Part shown: in pieces, positions 9,661 through 22,900 of the stretch | Layout: each line of letters begins with the position of its first letter | Numbering within the stretch: the stretch's first letter is position 1 | From: Closterium sp. NIES-65 | Taxonomy: Eukaryota > Streptophyta > Zygnematophyceae > Desmidiales > Closteriaceae | Assembly: GCA_948144175.1 (NCBI GenBank) | Contig: CANXME010002096.1 | Location: 496,001 to 560,000, forward strand | Direction: 5' to 3' | Length of the DNA stretch: 64,000 nucleotides | The notes under the pieces: generated by a model | Told to the model about the DNA's origin: nothing | Database searches by the model: none | The model's input: only the letters and a program-made list of their open reading frames with translations | Translations under genes and position numbers: made by a program

Positions 9661-12600
9661 GTCCGGTAAGCACAGCGCCTCTTTCACTGCACTGCCCTCA
9701 CCCTACTGTTTGCACTGCTAGTCTACTGTGGTCATGGCTACCCCTAGTGTCCTCGCTTTTGACGCTGAGGGTCGAGCCATTGACTTTGACGTCTGGGTAG
9801 ATGACCCGCAGCTGTTCTTTCAGTGTGATAGGACAGACGGTCTCTGTCTTTGACCTCACCTCTGGCGCCTCTCCTGCCCCTGCTGCTGATGCTGACGCCA
9901 CTGTTCGCTCCCAGTGGGCCACGCGCGACGCTGCTGCACGTCTTCCTGTGCGTCGCCACCTCCCTACCTCCGAGCGTGCGCACTTTAGTCAGTACAAGAG
10001 TGCTCAGACCTTGTACGATGCTGTAGTTGCACGCTACTCCTCCCCTGCCACTGCTGCACTGAGCCGTCTCATGCTACCGTACCTCTTCCCTGACCTTGCT
10101 GCCTTTCCCACAGTCGCTGACCTCATTACGCACCTCCGCACTAGTGACACTCGCTACCGCGCTGCGCTTCCTGCTGACTTCTGCGCCAAGAACCCCCCCC
10201 CCCATGTACATCACCCTCTACTACATAGTCACCCGACTCCTTGACTCTCTTCTCGTAGTCAGGGACCACTTCCTCGCAGTGTGCCCCACCACCCTCACCG
10301 TTAACTTCCTCGAGAAGGACCTCCTAGCGGCGGAGAAGAGCATAGTCGCTGTAGGAACCTCTCGTGGTGACCCCCGCACCCCTGTCTTTGAGGGGTGTTA
10401 TCCCTCCCCCCTCTTGCCCTCTGTTGCTTCTGCTGCTGCGGCCGACCTCGTTGGTTTTGAGTCGGTTGGTGCTGCGTCTGCCCCTTCGGGGAAGCGCCGC
10501 ACAGGCAAGGGCAAGGGGGGCAAGGGCGCTAGAGGAGCTGGCAGGGGCGGTGGAGGTGGCGGTGGAGGCGGCGATGGGAGTGGGGGTGGTGGTGGGAGTG
10601 GCGGAGGGGGTGGGGGTACCGGTGGCAGCAGTGGAGGCGGAGGCAGCGGCGGTGGTGGAGGGAGCGGAGGCGGCGGTGGTAGCGGAGGCGGCGGTGGTGG
10701 CGGAGGCGGCGGTGGTGGCGGAGGCGGCGGAGGCGGCGGAGGTGGCGGTGGAGCCGGTCGCGGGTCTACGCAGAGGAGTGGCTCCGCTGGTGGTCCGCGC
10801 CAGCAGCAGCAGCGCGGTCGTGAGACCCTGTCCCTTCAGCAGCTCCATGAGTGGTACACTGCTCGCCAGCGGGGTGGGGGTTTTGGTCCGTGCACCTACG
10901 TCCTGCGCACCGGCGACCGTGCGGGTGAGCAGTGTGGGGGTGCGCACCCCACCCAGCACTGCTTTGGCCGCCTGACGAACGCGTGGCGTCACTAGCTCCT
11001 TGAGGCCACAGAGATCCCTCGCTAGGGGCGAGCTGTCTAGGGCGGGAGTTGCCATCTATGATCTTGATTCTGATGCTATTCTTTCTGCCATGTATGCTGT
11101 GGCTATTATTGATGAGGGTGATTGTTACCGGTGTTTCCAGCCCGATCCGCGCATTGAGGCTGCTGCCCTACGTGCTTGCAACGCTGCTGCTCTAGGTGCT
11201 AGTGCGTCTGCGTCCTCAAGTACTGGTGAGTCTGCGCTCTCAGGTACTGCGTCGGCTTCGGCCTCCCTCACCTTCACCCTTGACTCCGGGGCTTCTCGCT
11301 CCTTCTTTCGGGACCGCACCACAATCACGCCGCTTAGTCGGCCGGTTGCGGTGTCTCTGGCTGACCCCTCTGGGGGACTTGTCATGTCTCACTTCTCCAC
11401 TGTCCTCCCGTGTCCGGCGGCTCCCTCTGGCACCCTGTCTGGTTTCTACCTCCCCTCATTCTCTACGAACTTGGTGAGTGGTGCTGACCTACAGGATGGG
11501 GGAGTGCACCAGTTCACTCCTGCGCGTCAGCAGGTGACGCACTGCACAGAGGCTCGCACAGGCCGACACTTGGCTACGTTTACACGTCAGCCGGGGTCGA
11601 GCCTGTACACACTGACCACCGGGTCTCCTCCAGTTGCTGAGTCTGGTAGGGTAGCTGCGTTGGGTCAGGTGTTTGCTGCAGCGTCCAGGTCTGGTCCTGA
11701 GTCTGCCCCCTGTTCGTGTTGTCTCCTGTCTCACGAGACTCTCCTCTGGCACCACCGGCTTTTGTCACCCCTCTCTGCTTCGTCTCAGAGGCATGGCCTC
11801 CCGTCTTCTTGTTTCTCGTCTCTCCCGGTCCCTCCCTCCCCTTCCTCAGGTGCCTGGCCCTACCTGTGTCCCCTATGTTGAGGGGCGTCTGCGGGCTGCC
11901 CCTCACTCCTCCCAGTTTCCTCCGACAGAGGCCCCGCTACAGACGCTTCACATGGACGTGTGGGGCCCAGCCCGCGTCCATGGATAGGGTCACAAGCGCT
12001 AGTTCCTGCTCGTTGTTGACGACTACTCGCGTTACACCGTAGTCTTCCCCTTGCGCAGAAAGGGTGATGTCACTGAGGTGCTGATCGACTGGATCCGCGC
12101 AGCTTGTTTCCAGCTCAGGCAGAGCTTTGGCTCGGACTTTCCTGTTCTGCGTCTGCACTCGGCAGAGGCGGAGAGTTTTCCTCTGGCCTTCTGAGAGCCT
12201 ACTGTCGCGTATGAGGCATCCGTCAGACCTTCACGCTTCCGGACTCTCCGTAGCAAAATGGGATCGCTGAGCCCCACATTGGCATAGTCATGGACGTCGC
12301 TCGTATGTCTATGATGCATGCGGCTGCCCCCCATTTTCTGTGGCCGTTTGCGGTCAGGTACGCGGCGCATGAGATCAACCTCCATCCCAGGGTCTCCAGG
12401 CCGGAGACCTCCCCAGCCCTGCTGTGGACGGGGAAGGTTGGCGATGCGTCGGCGTTCCGGGTCTAGGGATCTCGGGCGTTTGTCCGCGACTTGTCTGCGG
12501 ACAAGCTGTCCCCTCGCCCTGCTCCCTGCGTCTTCCTGGGGTTCCCCCCTGACGCCCCTGGGTGGCAGTTCTACCACCCCACCTCTCGCCGTGTTCTGTC

Positions 12601-15600
12601 CTTACAGGACGTCACGTTTGACGAGTCGGTACCCTTCTACCGCCTCTTCCCCTACCGCACTCCGTCCCTCCCCCCACCCCCGCTCTTCTTGGTACCAGGT
12701 CCCCCCCCGGTAGACCCTCTTCCCCCTTAGGGTCGTGCCCCTTCAGGTGTGTCCCAGGTAGACGTGGTCGAGCCTGTCGAGGTCACTGGTGACTCTTGTG
12801 CTGCTGCGGGTGCTGAGCCTGGGGGTGCTGAGCCTTGGGGTGCTGAGCCTAGTGGTGCGGAGCCTGGGGGTGCGGAGCTTGGGGGTGCTGAGGTTGGGGG
12901 TGCTGAGCCTTGGGGTGCTGAGCCTGGGGTTGCGGAGCCTGGGGGTGCGGAGCTGGGGGGTGCTGAGCCTGGGGGTGCTGAGCCTGGGGGTGCTGAGACT
13001 GGAGGTGCTACGCCTGGAGGTTCTCCGGGTGCTTCGTCTCGCCGAGAGCCACTCTCCCCACAGGAGCTGCGTGAGTGGTTTGCCCGGTGGTGGAGACGTG
13101 CTGCTGGTGCTGGAGGTTCTTCGGCTGCAGAGGGTGCTGCTGTCGCGGGTCCCGGAGGTGCTCGTACTGGGAGTACTGGAGCTGCTAGGCCTGCGGGTTC
13201 GAGTCGAGCTGGTGCTACTGAGGATGTTGGCGCTGGGACTACCACTCGCGGTCAGGCCGGAGGTGCTCCTGGTGCTGCTGGAGGTTCTGGGGCTGCTGGA
13301 GGTGCTGCTGGGGGTTCTGGAGCTACTGGAGGTGCTGCTGGAGCGGGGTCTCCCTGCCGTTTCTGGCGTCGCCACGCGGCCCCGACCGTACTTCGTTCCA
13401 CTCCTGCAGCAGGTTCTTGGTCTTACACCTTCTCCTGGTCCTCCTCCTCCTCCCTTAGAGGGTCTACAGCCTGTCCAGTCACAGTCACAACTACAGCCTG
13501 CCTCCCCTTTGCCTGCTCCTTCTCCCTACGCTGGTCCTACTGGAGGTCTTACTGAGCGTCATGAGCCTGCGTCTCGTCCTGCGTCGCCTGTTCGTGCAGC
13601 GCGGGCTAGAGGTCGCGGTTCGCGTCAGCGTCCTCCTCCTGTCCCTGGCACGCACCAGAAGTCTCTGCGTCCGTCTACTTCTCCTCTGCGTGCCCCTTTG
13701 CCTTCTCCTCCTGCGTCTTCTCTTCCTGCCCTTGCCGACCCGGAGTCGGACTCTCTTCGTGCTGCCAGTCCTACTGTCACGCGTCTCTTTGCTACTGTCG
13801 TCACTGACCCTTCTTTCGAGTCTACTGCTACGTCTGCCCTTGTTACTGAGCTCGTCGACTTTGCTGCTCGCTGTCGTCTAGACTACGCTTCTAGTCTTGT
13901 CGCTGAGTCTGAGTCTGCCTGTCCTCCGTCCGTCGGGGGTGAGTGTGCCCTTGGCACGGACGTCCTTGAGGACAGGCAGGAGGAGTTCCAGTGTCTGGCC
14001 GCCGCTTCACCTCATCTCGTGTCCGTACTGCTCACCATTGAGGGAGACCCGGATGCACTTGACATCCCGACTCCGCGCTCTTACGCGGAGGCGATAGAGG
14101 GTCCCTACTCCTCTCAGTGGCAGGCAGCTATGGATGCAGGGATGGCTTCCTGGAAGTCCACAGGCACCTACGTTGACGCTGTCCCTCCTCCTGGGGCGAA
14201 CATCGTCAGTGGCATGTGGATCTTCAGAGTGAAGCGGCCGCCGGGTTCTCCGCCTGTCTTCAAGGCGCGTTACGTGGCTCGTGGCTTCAGTCAGCGGCAG
14301 GGAGTTGACTACTTTCAGACCTTCTCTCCCACCCCGAAGATGACCACTCTTCGGGTACTGCTGCACGTTGCTGCTCACCATGACTACGAGCTGCACTCTC
14401 TTGAATTCAGCACATCTTTCTTGCAGGGCAGCCTGCACGAGGAGATCTGGCTGCGCCGCCCACCTGACTTCACTGGGTCGTTCCCTCCTGGTACCCAGTG
14501 GAGTCTCCGGCGTCCAGACTACGGTCTCCGCCGGGCGCCCCGTGAGTGGCACGACACACTGAGGACAACACTTGCGGCTCTTAGGTTTGCTCCTTCTAAT
14601 GCCGACCCGTCGCTGTTTCTGCGCACCGACACCTCTCTGCCGCCGTTCTACATCCTCGTGTACGTCGACGACTTGGTCTTTGCCACAGCTGACACTGCTG
14701 GACTCGCCTACGTGAATTCCGAGCTGCAGAAGAGACACACGTGCACAGACCTGGGTGAACTGCGTAGCTACCTTGGCTTGCAGATCACCCGGGGCAGAGC
14801 ACGCCGCACCATTACCCTGACTCAGTCACATATGGTGCAGCAGGTCCTTCAGCGCTTCGGCTTCACGTACTCCTTGCCTGAGGCCACTCCTCTGTCTACT
14901 CACCACTCGCTCTCAGCTCTGCCTTCGGATGAGTCAGTAGAGTCGAGTGGCCCTTATCCAGAGCTTGTTGGCTACCTCATGTACCTGATGACCTGCACAC
15001 GACTTGACCTTGCATACCCTCTTAGCATTCTCGCACGCTATGTTGCTCCTAGGAGACACCGACCAGAGCACATGGCTGCAGCGAAGAGGGTGTTGCGCTA
15101 CTTGTGCAGTACGTCGGGCATGGGGCTAGTGCTTGGAGGGCGCAGTCCAGTGGTCCTCACTGGGCACGCAGACGCTTCTTGGGCTGACGACCAGGCTACG
15201 CAGCGGTCGTCCCAGGGTTACACCTTCAGCCTTGGTTCCGGTTTTGTTTCGTGGCGGGCTACCCGCTCGTCTTCTGTTCTCGGCTCCAGTTGTGAGGCTG
15301 AGATCTACGCAGGAGCCATGGCTGCACAGGAGCTTCGCTGGCTCACCTACCTGCTGACTGACCTCGGAGAGCCGCCTCGTTCTCCTCCAGTTCTGTACGT
15401 AAACAACAAGGCCATGCTGGCCTTGTGTCGAGAGCAGTGACTGGAGCACAGAACAAAGCACATTGCTCTCCGCTACTTCCTTGCTCGTGAGCTACAGCAG
15501 CGTGGTCAGTTGCGGCTTGCATACGTGGCCTCTGAGGCCAACACTGCTGATGTTTTCACCAAGGCACTTGCACCTTGTGATCATCAGCGCTTCTGCACTC

Positions 15601-15659
15601 AGCTGGGTCTTGTCTCTGTCTTGCCTCACTTGCTCACCTCTTGACCTTACTTGTACTGT

Positions 15660-15660
<1 letters not shown>

Positions 15661-15692
<32 letters not shown>
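15661..15692. repeat. (TA)n microsatellite
   Basis: A run of about 14 TA units between the end of the Copia copy 1 coding region and its right LTR. The related copies 3 and 5 have much shorter TA runs at the same place. Confidence 0.9.
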
Positions 15693-15694
<2 letters not shown>

Positions 15695-16691
15695 GCTCTT
15701 GCATGTCTAGCGTTATATATATTTGTACTCCTGCATGTGAACTAGCCTTGTGGCCTTGAACTTGTGCTCGGATTGTGTGGTGACTTTGTGATCCACCCTG
15801 AGCTTTGCTTTGCTTTGCTTGACTGGTCTTGTGACCCCCTGTTCTCCCCCACTTTGCCTATGGGGGTGTGTCATAACATTATAGCTTATGCTTTTGTGTA
15901 GGCTATAGTGGGGTATCCTATAGGGGGTACAACCCAATTAGGGTTAGCACTTGTTCCCACTTCATTCATAGTTCATTCATTCTCGTTCTCATTTTCTCAC
16001 TGGTTTGGCACACGCGCCACGATATCGTCCAGGTCGATAACTTCAAGGCGCCTGGAAGCGGCCGGATCAACGGCAGCACGCCGACGCCGCTGAGGTGCGG
16101 GTGCACGGACCGGTGCAGCGACAGATGCGGGGGTAGAGGCTGCTGGAGTGGTAGCATCTGCCGGTGTGGCAGAGCCATGGGCGCTAGTGTTGCCGTTTGT
16201 CATGTCGAATGGACTTTGTGTAGACAGTACACAAGTGTTGAAGAAGGGTGGTATATTTGAATGTATCAAGTGCCTTCCACTCCTAGAGGATTTCAAAGAC
16301 ATTTGGTGCAAGGGCGGGAGTTTATTTGACTGACGTCAAGACGGGCGGGACGCGTTGCCACATCGTGCTCGAACGTGCCACGATGCCGGACACGTGGCTA
16401 CCACTGTGTGCTCGAATTGTGGGGTGTCTTCGTTGTGCAGCTTCATGCACTGGCGAAGCGCTCGCCCGTTTCGCCAGCTGTTCGGACGTGCTGCAAATCA
16501 CACACGCTCGCATGAACGTGCGCACGCACGTTCCCGCCTCCGACTCGAGTCAAGTTCATATTTCAAACTCGAAATTTTGCAGAGCCCATAAAATGCTTGG
16601 TTCGTGAAGCACCCTTCGCGAAATTAGCGAATAAGGTAACCACCCAAAGTCTGAACTTTATTTTGAACTTCTAAACCGACCACACGCGCCC

Positions 16692-16945
16692 TAAGGAATT
16701 TTCCCGAATTCCTTATCAGGGTTGACTGCTACGCGTACAGCCCGATTTTCGGACTTTGCACGTTCGGCCGATTTCAACGCTGCCGAGGCTCCTCGCGTCG
16801 CCTTCGGAATTTTTCATCGCCAAACCTCGCTCGTCCGAGGTTTCCTCCTAGCTAGGCTAGCTCCTACATTAGTGTGTTCCTTCATTGTATTCTCGGATCA
16901 GTTAATCACAGTCTCGTCATTCGTTTACCTGCGTACTCTCTTTTA
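16692..16945. other. Host DNA between two transposons; no gene seen
   Basis: About 250 bases from the Harbinger right end to the Copia copy 2 target duplication (CAACT at 16946-16950). This DNA was contiguous with the sequence from 31189 before that insertion, so it is part of the eIF3b upstream region. Confidence 0.6.
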
Positions 16946-19900
16946 CAACTTGTTATAATCCCAAGTGGGACTTAGCAAAGGATCGCTCAGGGTTGATCGC
17001 AGAGTGGTATTGCAACGGAAGTTTAGACCTCAGGTCAGAGTGAATGTAAATGACTGAGATGATAATAACATGCATACATCGGGTTTATATAAGAGTACAG
17101 GGGAATACGAAAGGTCCTAGGCTAGCCATGTACTCTAAGGGGTACATTCCCTTATTGTGACTGAATTCAAAGAGAAAAACCGTGCGTCGCGGGAACCCGT
17201 TCATAACCTGTTCCCGCTCTTTTCATTTTAACTGTTTGCATCGGTCTTGGTCTGACAGTTGCTGTGTCGCTTCGGCTCTTTCTGACTCCTCAACTTCGTA
17301 CTCGGTAGAGTCGGCTCCTGCAGCATACAGGAATGCCTTCTCATAAAACTTCATATCGTAACACTCCCCTTCATTCCTGAGTGCGGGTGGAGTTGACTCG
17401 TTTGACTACTCCGGTGAGGTCAGAGCAGTGCTTGTACTGCTGACGTGGTAGGCGCTTGGTGAGGAAATCTGCTGCCATCTCGGTGGTTGGGCAGTAAGCG
17501 AGGTCCACTTTGCCTTGGTCGATTTCGTCTTTGACGAAAAAATATCGAAGCGCGATGTGCTTCGTGCGGTTCACGAATCCTGGCTTGTTCGCGATTTTAA
17601 TGGCGCTCTGGTTATCGCAGTGGAGACGAAAGGTAGGCGAGGTTTGAATTTTTGCCTCCTGCAGCAGCTCCTGCAGGTACAGACCTTCGCGGACTGCTGC
17701 TGTCGCGGCGATATATTCTGCTTCAGCTGATGACAGGGCAACCAGCTCCTTCTTCTGGGAGTTCGAGGAGATTGGTCCAGTTGGTTCCAGTCAGAAAACG
17801 AAGCCGGTTCGGGACCGTCGATTTGCAGGATCAGCTGCGTGGTCTGCATCCACGTAGCCGTTGAGGTTGAAGGAGGTTGTCGTCAGCGTGGAGTAGGAGA
17901 GTCCGATGTCAGGTGTGGAGATAAAGTACTGTAGGGCGCGCTCCAGGTCCAGCTGGTTCTCAGTTACTGGCTTACGAGAGTACTGCGCCAGTTGGCTAGC
18001 AATGTAGGCAAGGTCGGGTCGGCAGGTGACAGAGGCGAACAGCAGGCACCCCAACTTCTGCTGGTACATTTGGAGTCCTGCGGGCGACAGAGGTTTGTTG
18101 TCCGGTTTGTAGGTGGTGCTCGGGCTGCGGTAGGGGGTTGAGAGTGGTGCGGGTGAAATGTTGAAGCGTTCCCCCAGCTGCTCTGCGTACTTGGAAGCTG
18201 ACAGATGAATTGCCTCTAGCGCGTAAGTGATGTTTAACCCCAAAAACTGCTTTACTTCAAGGTTAATGGTGATATCCACGCGTTGCGCCAGGTTCTCCTG
18301 AAACAGGTCAAGGAGTTTTTTGCAGGTCCCCGTGTACAGCAGGTCGTCGACGTAGACTGTCAGGAGGATGTAGTCGCCGCTGAAGTGGAGGCGATACATT
18401 CCCGGGTCGTGTGGGAGTTGTTTGAAGCCGATTTCGAGGAGGATCTTGAGCAGGTGTTGCTGCCAGAGTCGTGGCGCCTGTTTGATTCCGTAGAGTGACT
18501 TCTTCAGTTGGCAGACCCTGGGGTCACCTTCTCCGTAGGTGTGCGGTTGTTCCACAAAGATGGTGGCATCCACCAATGCGTATAGAAACGCGTTCTTCAC
18601 GTCGATCTGTCGCAGTGGTAGGTGCTTCGCGGCAGCAATAGCGAGTAGAATCCGGACTGAGGTGTGGCGGCTGACGGGAGCGAAGGTTTGGTCGAAGTCT
18701 ATGCCGTGACGCTGGTCGTACCCGCGTACGACCCATCGTGCTTTGAAGCGCTCAATGGTACCGTCAGCGTTAGTTTTAAGACGAAAGACCCATTTTCCGC
18801 TGAGCACCCTCCTCCCCTTCACTACTGCACGATCGACGAGGACCCAAGTGTCGCGCGATTCTAGTGCTTTTAGCTCCGCATCCATTGCAGCACGCCACTC
18901 CTTGGCGTGAGGGCCGGTTAGGGCCTGGCGGGGGTTCTTAGGTTCCACAGTCCGTGCAAGCGTAGAGACGGATGTGTGCAGGCCAAGAAGTTGGAGACCT
19001 GACACGTTGGTAGTGTCTTCAGTGGTGGGGACTTCAATCACGTCTTCATCTCCGCTCTCGTAGCCTGGTGCGGCGGTGCTTGGTTCTGTCTGGCGTCGTG
19101 ATGGTCCTGGCGCGGGGTCTGCATCGCTGTCATCGTCGTTGCGCGGTCGAGGGGGTATGTTGGGATGTTCGTCGGTGTCGTTATGGTCCAGAACTACTGC
19201 TGCTTCTTCATCTTCGGGGGTCGCGAAGCTGCGGCCGCTGTTGGCGTAGCTGCGAGCCTGGTTACGGCGTTGGTCCTCGATCCACTACGTCAAGGTGAGT
19301 CATTCGTAGAAGAGAATGTCACGCGCAGGGACAATTTCCTAGTTGTCCATGTCAAGGATGAGCCATCCTTTATGTTCGTGACTGAGTCCGAGATGAACTC
19401 CCCAGCGCGCACGATGAACGAACTTGCCGATTGTGGCTGAAGTGGGCCGATATTGTACCATGCACCCCCAAACCCTCAGCATGGAGGAATCTCCCCTTGA
19501 ACCCGTCCACTTCATGTGGGGTGACAGGTTGTCCCCGTTGGCGGTGGTTGAGAGAAGGTTGTGCAGGCGCACCGCGTGATTCATGGCGTACGGCCAAAAT
19601 TTCTTTGGTAGGCCGGACTGGTTCATGATGGCGCGGACTTTAGTCATGAGGGTTCGATTAACCCGCTCAGCAACGCCTTGCTGCTGGTGGGCGTAGGGAA
19701 GGGAAATCTCGTGCTTGATCCCCTTCTCGGTAAGCACGCTCTCCAGTTCATGGCTGCGAAATTCTTTTGCCCCATCACTCTGCCAGATCTTCAGTTTCCT
19801 TCCGGACTATCGCTGCGCGTGCGCGAGGAAGACACAGTGCTTTGGAGCGGGCGTCAACATTGGCAACCCACACGTGGCGTGAGTAGGCGTCGATGAAGGT

Positions 19901-22900
19901 AAGCGTGTACTTTTCGCCGTTGAGTCCGTCGCAGGTGAGTACGATGAAATCGCTGTACACCTTCTATAGTTTCTTGTAGCGGTTGGTGCTTGGCTCCAGA
20001 GAGGGATAGGCAGCGTGAGAGAGTGCGGCTGTGGGGAAAACTGTGCAGGTGGATGGGTGGTGGGTGGTGTGTTGTGACTCCGTCCCGTCGGGGCGCAGCA
20101 GTGCTCCTGGCGGAAAGACTTTTGCACGGAAGCAATTGGCGACTGTCTGGCGCGAGGGGTGTCCCATTCGCTGGTGCCAGAGGTCATCTTCGGCACGGAT
20201 GCCGGAAGTGCGTTTGTAGCGGGTGTGGTATTCTGCTGCCTCCTCCGCTGTGAGTTCTGGAATCTGGAGCGGGGGTTCTTTCGCTTCTCTTGGTTCTGCC
20301 TCGTTGTTCGCCTCCTCTGCTTTTGCTTCTGCTGTTGCGTCTCCTTCTGCAGGTGCCGTTGAGAGATACAGGGCGAGAAATTCGCGATCGGGAATGATCG
20401 TGAGTGGGGTCGTGGTGCCTTCGATGAAGCGGGCGTACGGATCTGGGCGGGAGATTGGACCGAGTGAGTCTCGCGGAGGTGTTGGCGGTATATTCCCCTC
20501 CTCAATATCCGACCGGGGATCTCGCCATTGATAGGGTGAGCGAGGTGGTTCGCTAGTGCGTGGGGGTCGACCGAGGGGAATGGCGCTTCAAGGTGATGCG
20601 TTGCCGCGCTCAGCTTGCATTTCTTGTTCAGCTTCTTTTAATTCCTCTTGCGTGAGCTCCCCTTCGGAAGGCTCGTTGTCTCCCCATCCTCCGGTGGTGG
20701 TCGTGCCGGTTCCCCATGCTCCAGTTGCGGAACCCCAGAGTGCGCCTTCTTCCGGATCAGCGGGCTCTTTGCCCCATCCTCCGCGCGCAGTGTCTGGGTC
20801 CCATCCTGCCGCGATGCGCTCCTCATACAGCTTCCGCCTCTTCTCCGCTTGGGCCCTCTCCTGTTCTTCTATGATACTCAGCTCTTCTGGTGCGTCAGGA
20901 TCTTTCCAGGCAGGGTCAATCTCGCGGCGATAGACTTCGCGAGTGTACGGACGTGGGCGTCCTTCGTCGTCGAGAGTGCGCGTGTTGGCTTCGAGGACGA
21001 ATCGTAGGGAGTCCGAGTAAGGCCTTGGTCTCTCCTGCTGTTTTTGGCCAAGTTCCTCGTTTGGCTCGCCGAATATGCGGTGTGATGATACGGCGAGTTC
21101 TTCTGTAGTCATGCCTGCTGGTTGTGTCTCAGCGCTTTCTGCTCCCTGAATTGCCGCTTGCTCCTTTTCCACTTGCTCCGTTCGACTTGCGGTTGGCGTA
21201 TGACAGGTGGTGCACAGTCCGTGAGCGTCAGTGTCGTGAAGACTGATTTCACGCGGGTGAGGACTTCGGCGAACCCACAGTCTTCCATCCGGATACTCCC
21301 AAGACTCCTTGTTCATGAAGGCGAAGTCGAGGGGGACAAGGTCCACGAGTTCGTCTGACGAGGCTTGACTGGAAGGTATGTCGAAGTCTAGGATATAGAT
21401 TCCGTTGATGGAACGCGCTCGTCCGAGGTACTTGAATGCCTCAGGAGGAGTGTCCGGGGGAGCGTAGGTGAGGATGAGATCGCGCGTTGCGAGGTCCGTG
21501 TGGATGATGACGCCACAATCGCGTAGTTGTCCAGCGGAGAGCAAATTGAAGCGCAGGTTCGGGACGTAGAGTACGTCGTTGAACGAGATGTGTGTGTCAC
21601 TGTCTCGTGCTTGCAGGACGACGAGTCCTTGTGAGTTTGCGCGCAGCTGCTCGTTGTTGGCGACGGTGACATAAGTTGCAGGGGCGCGACTTAGGTTAGA
21701 GACATAGCGCGTGGACCCCACCATGTGCTGACCGCAGCAGCTGTCAAGGTACCAGGTGTTGTAGTTGTCGGTGTTGTTGTGGCGCAGCAGTAGCACCAGT
21801 CGTGGGGTAACCAGGGTGGTCTTGAAGCGCCTGTGGAAGTGATGATCTTCGTTTTCCTTCCAGCCCACTGGTACGTAGCGCTGATTTTCGTGAGGCGGGA
21901 TTTCCCGCAGTGTGATTGGAAGGTTCCAGTCCTAGTCGTCTTCGTCGTACAGGTAGTAGTGATCCTCGGTGAATGGATTATTCCATCCCTCTTCTGGTTC
22001 CAGTAATCTTCCTTGGACTTCGTTCTCTTCGTCAGGTTCTGTGGTGCGTCGGCGTCGTGTTGTCAAATTTGCGATGACGTTCCTGGGAGCTCCTGACTGT
22101 GGTCCTTGATTTTGTTGGTGTTGCGCAGGAGGACGAGCTTGCTGATGAGATTGAGGATGACGAGCGTCTTGTCGGCCGGCCCAGTTGTTGTGGTGAGTGG
22201 AAGTTGGGTGGCGATAGTTGGATCGGGATTTGCATCGATCCGTTGAGTGTCCGAAAACTTTACATAATTTGCAGTAATGGCGCCTTGGTTGTCGTCGCTC
22301 TTCTCGGTTGCCCGTATAGAAGGCGAGGCGCTCTCGGCGCGGCGCGGAGCTTGTTCTGCTAGAGTCCATGTCTTGCTGTTCGGACAGGAGTGCGGCGCAT
22401 AGCGCGGCTTTTGAAATCGTTCCTCGCTGTCGGAGTAACGCCTTGCAGGGCTTCCACTCAGGCCCGAGTCCTTGAAGGACTATGTTGACGAAGATCTCTT
22501 CTGAGATCGTACTCCCATGCTTCGTGATCTGGTCACGGATGTTGCGACAGCGGTTAATATATGGATTTGCCTTCTCCCCGTGCCCCATTTTTATCTCCAG
22601 GAGTTGCCGGAGAAGCCTGCTGGAGGTGACCGAATCCTTCGGCTGGTAAACTTCAACGAGGTGCTTCCAGGCTTCCATTGCTGGAGCGTCGCTCTCTTTG
22701 TAGGAGCGTATGTTGAGTTGTTCCGCAGGCGTCATGTTGCGTAGTAGTATGCTGTAGGCCATGAGGGACTCACTGTAGTACTGAGCCCTGGCGACGTCGG
22801 TGTTTTCCTCCGGTTTAGAGTAAGAACCGTCGAAGTAATGGTAGATCTGTGCCGTTTGTAGGAGGAGCTCCAGCTCAAAACTCCATGTGTAAAAATCCTT

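Larger units (their letters stand above)
8423..15999 (+). mobile_element. Copia LTR retrotransposon (copy 1), broken, inside the Harbinger element
   Basis: LTRs of 131 bases at 8423-8553 and 15869-15999 differ at about six positions by eye. A primer site resembling the initiator-Met type (TGGTATTGAGC) follows the left LTR, and a polypurine run (TATGGGGG) precedes the right one. Parts in order: GC-rich repeated leader (to about 9670), gag from about 9730 with a glycine run near 10540-10755, protease and integrase regions (about 11-12.7 kb), a degenerate-repeat linker (about 12.8-13.4 kb), then reverse transcriptase and RNase H (about 14.0-15.6 kb, YVDD visible). The flanks CGGGC and CTGGT match only partly, so the target duplication is decayed or lost. 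It is a fossil with several breaks; moderate age from the LTR difference. Confidence 0.9.
7323..16203 (-). pseudogene. Second Harbinger gene, Myb/SANT-like accessory protein, split by a Copia insertion
   Basis: On the minus strand an ATG at 16203 opens a frame (MTNGNTSAHG, then QRRRRAAVDPAASRRLEV) that runs into the Copia element at 15999. On its other side, from 8422 down, the text resumes with an acidic stretch and a SANT/Myb-like part: KKGWEPAEVMQLAWIRHDFD and EQYRNLCRLQGQNRD, ending near 8031. Further pieces in other frames reach 7915 and 7323 (IAGIIAQSVKGAMRDQFDEF at the end). Such proteins help the transposase reach the nucleus and bind the ends. Frame changes after 8031 suggest an intron or decay. 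The family assignment is by resemblance only. Confidence 0.5.
5742..16691 (+). mobile_element. PIF/Harbinger DNA transposon with a nested Copia element
   Basis: The ends are matching terminal inverted repeats: GGGCGCGTGTGGTC at 5742-5755 and its exact reverse complement at 16678-16691, with weaker similarity further in. The flanking trinucleotides are TGA and TAA, close to the TWA-type target duplication of the superfamily. Inside are a DDE transposase on the plus strand and a convergent second gene on the minus strand, the two-gene plan known for Harbinger elements. A Copia element (8423-15999) sits inside the second gene; without it the element would be about 3.4 kb. The transposase frame is interrupted, so the copy is probably not autonomous. 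Confidence 0.85.

Noticed and set aside
10324-11055. Minus-strand Ala/Thr-rich frames opposite the gag glycine run
   Set aside because: They are antisense shadows of GGC/GGT repeats, and they recur in copies 3 and 4 only because the glycine run does.
15661-15692. TATA-box promoter
   Set aside because: A simple (TA)n repeat inside the 3' end of a Copia element; no transcription unit follows.
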